Shown here in pieces: positions 7,936-11,474 of a DNA stretch of 11,474 nt. The DNA comes from Euperipatoides rowelli. Lineage: Eukaryota > Onychophora > Udeonychophora > Euonychophora > Peripatopsidae. Each line of letters starts with the position of its first letter. The first letter of the stretch is position 1. The notes under the pieces are model-generated. The model was not told the DNA's origin and ran no database searches. It saw only the letters and a program-made list of their open reading frames with translations. The translations under genes were made by a program, and so were the position numbers. The stretch is from NCBI GenBank assembly GCA_003024985.2, contig PXIH01S0012241.1; one strand, 5' to 3'.

Positions 7936-8389
7936 TCATCTCTTAGGCCCTTCAGAAAAGTAAGGGATTTCAAAATAAAATATGTTGCACTACTCTGACA
8001 ACCCAAACATTCTATATTTCTATTTAGGTATCTGACTAGGATTTTATTGAAACAAGTAGGATATAATGTGAAAAAAAACATCATTGGCAGTATTAACTGC
8101 AGGATTAATTCCATCACATAATCAGTCTACAGTTAGAATGTTCAAATGAATACTAATCAGAAAGCAGAATTTTTAAGAGGAATGAATACTAATCAGAAAG
8201 CAGAATTTTTAAGAGGGATGCATATGGGAATACCAAGAATAACTGGATGAATGAGCAAAGTTTCCAAGTACTGCCAACATATACTTTTAATGCTGACAGA
8301 AATACTATAACTCAGCTACTAGACATTGACACGATAGATACAGTAGATGATGAGATTGAGATCTAACTTGGATTGTCCAATGGATTTCA
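7936..8389 (+). pseudogene. RT connection / possible degenerate Ty3-type RNase H
   Basis: This stretch of about 450 bp lies between the RT thumb and the FTDGS RNase H. One frame around 8014-8070 gives QTFYIS, a stop, then VSD and DFIET, with spacing that recalls the F-x-l-x-T-D-A-S-x-x-G block of a Ty3-type RNase H, but no catalytic residue is certain. Its length is enough for a whole RNase H or a retroviral connection domain. It includes the 36-bp tandem duplication. The assignment is by position, with weak sequence support. Confidence 0.3.
8145..8216. repeat. Perfect 36-bp tandem duplication (two copies)
   Basis: 8145-8180 and 8181-8216 are identical over all 36 bases (unit starts AATGAATACTAATCAGAAAG). 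The unit equals 12 codons, so it keeps phase. Identity of the copies inside a heavily mutated element points to a recent duplication, long after the element died. Confidence 0.95.
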
Positions 8390-8725
8390 AAGTCCCTATG
8401 TTATTCACTGATGGCAGTTGCACTGTAATAGTTTCCCTGAGCTACTTTGGGAATATAGATACATTTGGTAGATAATAGATTGCCAGACTACTCTCTAGCA
8501 CCAAGGGTATTTAGACTAATATGAGTTATTGACAATCATATAGGCTATTCAAATGGCAATAGATAAAATGCATGAAATAAAACTGGGAGCAACAGGGATG
8601 GTAAACATTGAAGGATAAAATTATAGAAAACATTATTTAAGTCACTGAAAGTGAACTGGAATCTTATACAGGGACATTCAGCAAGCAAAGGGAACAACAA
8701 AGCTCACAAGATAGGTATAAAACCA
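8390..8725 (+). pseudogene. RNase H remnant with retroviral/archaeal-type signature
   Basis: RNase H removes the RNA strand during reverse transcription. FTDGSC (8404-8421) holds the first catalytic Asp. YELLTII (8520-8540), about 38 codons on, fits the catalytic Glu helix and is followed by AIQMAIDK after a stop. LIQGHSASKGNNKAH (8663-8707) matches the H-x-G-N-x-x-A-(D/H) end of the fold, with His where the last Asp is usual. The expected middle TDS motif is not seen, and the Glu-to-His distance is shorter than usual, so an internal deletion is likely. TDGS with GHS...GN is typical of cellular type I/archaeal and retroviral RNase H, not of the normal Ty3 domain (TDAS). Confidence 0.72.
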
Positions 8726-8744
8726 ATAGTAAGTGCCAATTTCA

Positions 8745-8951
8745 AGAAGGAAGGAAAACATTGTTATTGAAACTTTGGCTATATGTACTGTGCCCATTGA
8801 TCAATAGAAACCTTTGACAGTGAATGATATGTGGAAAGAGCAGCTACAAAATGAGATGAGTCTTAGAGCCCAAATAGGAAATAACTGAATCACCTTTGTC
8901 TTTGGGACTGTCTCTATACAGTAAATTAACAAAGATGGGCTACTTTTTTAA
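8745..8951 (+). pseudogene. RNase H-integrase linker / start of integrase
   Basis: A constant frame from 8814 reads LTVNDMWKEQLQNEMSLRAQ, a stop, ITFVFGTVSIQ, a stop, INKDGLLF. In gypsy polyproteins the segment before integrase has a Q-x-x-(D/E) helix and then a strand ending in D-G-L-L, so this fits in sequence and position. The zinc-binding HHCC motif that should follow is not seen; recognisable sequence stops near 8950-9000. Confidence 0.42.
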
Positions 8952-8999
8952 AGCAAATATTAGACTTGACAAAACTATGGAATGTAGAAGTTAATGCTA

Positions 9000-9440
9000 T
9001 TTACGCTAATGGACATAAATTTCATTGAGTGCCTTATTTAACATGTATTCATTAACAAACTCATTTATAGACTACTTAAACTTTAAAAAAACATTCAACT
9101 GCCATAATGTGTTCTTAATCTGATCTTTTTTTTAAAAAATCCTTTTAAAGTTAAGTTTTTAATGATTTACTACACCCTACTATCTTGACATCCATTTACT
9201 GTAAATAACTTTACAGTAATACAAACATGGCATACTGATCACCATTTTCTATATTTTAAAATATATTTTTCTTAGTCAATTCTCATATTTATATCTGTTT
9301 GAAACATTAAATTGATTTACTAAATAATCATGAAGTAAAAAAAAAAAGATTTACCTTTGTTTTGATCTCTAAATGAGTTCTTACCATGTCAGGTGAATAT
9401 TTGCAGTTGCAAAGAGCAACAAAAGTTTATAAAATGTCTT
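9000..9440. other. AT-rich stretch in place of the integrase core
   Basis: No integrase DDE motif and no other coding signal is visible here. The stretch is very AT-rich, with homopolymer runs (for example T8 near 9127 and A11 near 9338) and a perfect 10-bp inverted repeat at 9196-9219. It may be an insertion, a replacement, or integrase decayed beyond recognition. No terminal inverted repeats or flanking duplication were identified. Confidence 0.45.
9196..9219. repeat. Perfect 10-bp inverted repeat
   Basis: TTACTGTAAA (9196-9205) and TTTACAGTAA (9210-9219) are exact reverse complements around TAAC. It lies inside the unassigned stretch of the gypsy remnant. Function unknown. Confidence 0.85.
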
Positions 9441-9569
9441 ACTCAAAAGAGATTGGAGCAAACCGGATTAGCTATTTTTCCCAAACAGTGATAATCAAAT
9501 TGCTATTATTGTTGTGCCACCAGTTGAGAAAGCTGGGATAAAAATCTAGTCCTGGTACAGTTCTCTCAG

Positions 9570-9890
9570 AATAATGCTCATTTGATGTACATAAATTCAT
9601 CTCAACATCCTCACATTTGTTAGGAGCATGGCTCCTAAATGGAAGAGGACTAATCAAGATATCATTTATGTTGGCAATAATAAAGATTTCGACAAAAAGT
9701 TGCAAGACTGGCTTATGGGTACAAGTGGCCAATAGGTTTAATAGAAATACCCATGAAAACAGGAAAAGTTATGTGCCTCATATTAGTGTTGGAGATAAGG
9801 TTTTGTAGTGATTAGTAAAAAAGGGGAAGACTAGAGTCTAGGGGTTTAGATTTGCATATGATGGATCATTCAAAGTAATATACAAGTTTA
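9570..9890 (+). pseudogene. Integrase C-terminal region remnant
   Basis: Integrase inserts the cDNA; only its end is left. One frame (position 9617 and onward) reads LLGAWLLNGRGL, similar to the P-x-x-L-x-x-G-R segment that follows the catalytic core, then VANRFNRNTHENRKSY (about 9725-9772) and ISVGDKVL (9782-9805), the usual lead into the SH3-like DNA-binding fold. After two stops the same frame continues with LVKKGKTRV and FAYDGSFKVI (9851-9880), matching the Y-x-G-P-F-x-V block (Ser for Pro). The frame is kept for about 90 codons with three stops. No chromodomain is evident. Confidence 0.68.
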
Positions 9891-10685
9891 TAATGTCAGC
9901 TCTGATATAAGTATTCATGAGGGACATGATAGTAAATATTGGGGAAGGAATTTAGATTTTGACAGATTATTTCCCTAAATATATTGGTCACTAGGTTTAA
10001 ATAAACTTACTAGAAAAGATTATTTTTACAGTTTTTGAAAATTGAAACAATTTTAAATGTTTCTGTAAATGTGGAAACGGACCCCTAACATATTCTACTG
10101 CTTAGGTTAAATATACTGTATTTGCCACCTATTCTTATATGAAGAATAACTTGTGTAGTTATTGCATCCTGTTTTTAGACCTTTTGAATGATGAATATCA
10201 TTTTTATACTAACAGGTCATACAAGATACAAAGTACAATAAAGTAAAAAAATCTACTTTTATTTTTCCACTCTTATGGATGAACTGATCATTTTTGGTTC
10301 TTTAACTTTTGAAAAAGAAATGATTTTCGTTCACATGCTGGATTTGTACATATTAACTATGTACTATTACCTTCCAAATGTCGGTTTTTATGAAAGCGTT
10401 ACACATTTATGGTTTAAATAATTATGGTTTGAGCGGATTGTAACTGAATAAGTATTTTAATTGACAGGTAGATTTGTTTTCACTTTTTCAATGTCTATTT
10501 TACTAGAGTGAAAAGAATCATGTATGAATGTTTGGTTGGTAGCAAGCGTTTACTAAGTAACTACTACCTTTATATTGAAATGGAGCGAATACTTTTTTGA
10601 AATTTGAGCACACTGCTTTGCTGCAGGCTATTTAATGTCAACTTGGTTTCTAGAACTCGCTTTAATACATCAAACTGCAGTGTAC

Positions 10686-10701
10686 TACAGCTTTTGCTGT
10701 A
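10686..10701. repeat. Short perfect hairpin
   Basis: TACAGC and GCTGTA pair exactly around the loop TTTT. Isolated, with no terminator or gene context. Confidence 0.5.
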
Positions 10702-11415
10702 TATGTCAGGAGAAGCTAATCGATTAAAAAGGGATTAGGCTACCGAGAAAAACACATCAAATGCACACAGTAGGGCCTATTAGGAGATCATGTTTAAAGA
10801 GTATGTTGTTATCAACAGAAAATATAAATCGAATATTTCTTTGAAACCACAATCACTGAAAAAAAATATTTAAAAGTTTTTGAAAATAGTTTCTGAAAAA
10901 AAATAACTTTAGCAATTTATGATTTTTAATTTTGTGAAAAAAATTGTTTATTTAAATTTAAAGAATCAATTTTTTATCGTGGACGCACTATGGCTTTTTT
11001 TATTAATCAGCTTACCATTGCTGATACTTTAAACAAAAATTAACTATTTATTTTTTGAAAAAAAAAACTGTCTCGATTATTTAAAAAAAAAACACTTGCT
11101 GATTGACAGAAGGCTGTATGCAGGAATGTGTCGCATCTTGGAACATCACATTGCCTGCAATTTACCCCAAAAATTATCTGACTTCTGCAAGAAAGTATTG
11201 TCTTGCTGTGGACACCACTTTTTTGTCATGCCACCCTGTCGGACATTATTGCTATATAAGGTACTTTAAGCTGGTAAAGTACAGACTTATAACCCACCTA
11301 TATCCGGTACATAAATAAATATTCCAATTATAGGAACAGATATAACATAGATAGCTCTTGTGTCACTTATAAGACTTTATTCGGGGTTTAGTGTGTATAC
11401 AAATACAAATGTGTC

Positions 11416-11447
11416 GGACAACAGACCATAGTCCAGCAAGGTTGTCC
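11416..11447. repeat. 7-bp inverted repeat near the right edge
   Basis: GGACAAC (11416-11422) and GTTGTCC (11441-11447) pair around an 18-nt loop. A T-run ends the window at 11467-11474. No RNA polymerase III A or B box was recognised nearby, so no RNA gene is called. Confidence 0.4.
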
Positions 11448-11474
11448 CTTGTCCTAATCTAATTAATTTTTTTT

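Larger units (their letters stand above)
5990..9970 (+). mobile_element. Decayed Ty3/gypsy-type LTR retrotransposon, internal region
   Basis: Motifs of gag and pol appear on the plus strand in canonical Ty3/gypsy order, with integrase after RNase H: gag zinc knuckle (6268), possible protease, RT (6915-7935), RNase H (8390-8725), linker (about 8800-8950) and integrase C-terminus (about 9570-9890). Stops and frame changes are frequent and no long frame survives. The core is also disrupted by an inverted RT fragment (7461-7653), a tandem duplication (8145-8216) and loss of the integrase core. No LTRs, no convincing primer binding site and no envelope-like frame were found, so the ends given are approximate. 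This is an old, dead copy. Confidence 0.8.
9970..11474. other. AT-rich flank without recognised genes
   Basis: No coding region could be supported. A 71-codon plus frame (11103-11318) has an unremarkable composition with several cysteines, no recognised motif and no visible start context, so it is left uncalled. The stretch contains many A and T runs (mainly 10855-11095) and small inverted repeats. CpG dinucleotides reappear at a normal-looking rate after about 10300, unlike the gypsy remnant to the left. A 3' LTR could lie at the left end but no matching 5' copy was found. Confidence 0.55.

Noticed and set aside
7875-8117. 80-codon minus-strand frame over the RT thumb region
   Set aside because: The opposite strand carries the RT thumb motifs in the expected order; the minus frame has no motif and is a shadow.
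9472-9732. 86-codon minus-strand frame over the integrase C-terminal region
   Set aside because: The plus strand reads integrase-type motifs through this stretch; the minus frame shows nothing recognisable.
9817-9830. Purine run A6G4AAGA as a polypurine tract
   Set aside because: It lies inside the integrase C-terminal frame, encoding Lys-Lys-Gly-Lys. A second run, GGGGAAGGAA at 9941-9950, is better placed but is not followed by a recognisable LTR.
11103-11318. 71-codon plus-strand frame with several cysteines
   Set aside because: No recognisable motif, no homology clue, no promoter or splice context, and a length expected by chance; the surroundings are low-complexity AT-rich DNA.
11400-11474. 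Possible small RNA gene with hairpin and terminal T-run
   Set aside because: The stem is only 7 bp with a long loop, and no polymerase III A or B box or known RNA family feature was seen.
1-11474. CRISPR arrays, bacterial operons, phage or defence systems
   Set aside because: No regularly spaced repeats, no ribosome binding site/operon structure, and the content is eukaryotic retrotransposon sequence throughout.

Overview
The window looks like intergenic DNA from an AT-rich animal genome, built mainly from two retrotransposons in opposite orientations. I see no bacterial, phage or CRISPR features, no rRNA or tRNA gene, and no host protein-coding gene. A metazoan is suggested by an L1/Tx1-like LINE, a Ty3/gypsy element, (AT)n and (GTTT)n microsatellites, and strong CpG loss in the older element, which implies cytosine methylation. 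The species cannot be named from sequence alone.

Region 1 (about 1-5045, minus strand) is a nearly full-length non-LTR retrotransposon. Read in its own direction it has a GC-rich 5' end carrying a YY1-type motif (CAAGATGGCGG), a leader of about 300 bp, and ORF1 (4742-3732; RRM-like segment, two zinc knuckles, basic patch). A spacer of about 250 bp follows, then ORF2 (3483-316; APE endonuclease, reverse transcriptase, C-terminal Cys/His motif) and at least 315 bp of 3' UTR with a small perfect hairpin. ORF2 has only a few lesions: two stops plus frame changes in the endonuclease, one stop after an A14 tract, and one stop after the RT palm. The copy is therefore defective but fairly young.

Region 2 (about 5046-5990) has no gene. 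It holds a microsatellite block that may be the tail of another retroposon, a bulged hairpin and a short TTAGGG-like stretch.

Region 3 (about 5990-9970, plus strand) is an old, heavily decayed Ty3/gypsy-type element found from scattered motifs. In order these are a degraded gag zinc knuckle, a possible protease remnant, the N-terminal RT region, RT palm with motif A and YQDD, thumb with FLGH, an RNase H with FTDGS and GHS...GN, an RNase H-integrase linker, and the integrase C-terminus. The integrase core is missing; about 430 bp of unrelated AT-rich DNA lies in its place. Inside RT there is an inverted, diverged second copy of the palm segment, giving a palindrome of about 370 bp. Stretches of 670-860 bp have no CpG at all. 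I found no LTRs.

Region 4 (about 9970-11474) is AT-rich DNA with poly-A/T runs and small inverted repeats, and nothing recognisable as a gene.

No new multi-gene system is evident. The most unusual items are the inverted RT duplication, the retrovirus/archaeal-type RNase H signature behind a Ty3-like RT, the perfect 36-bp tandem duplication inside the old element, and the YY1-type motif at the LINE 5' end.
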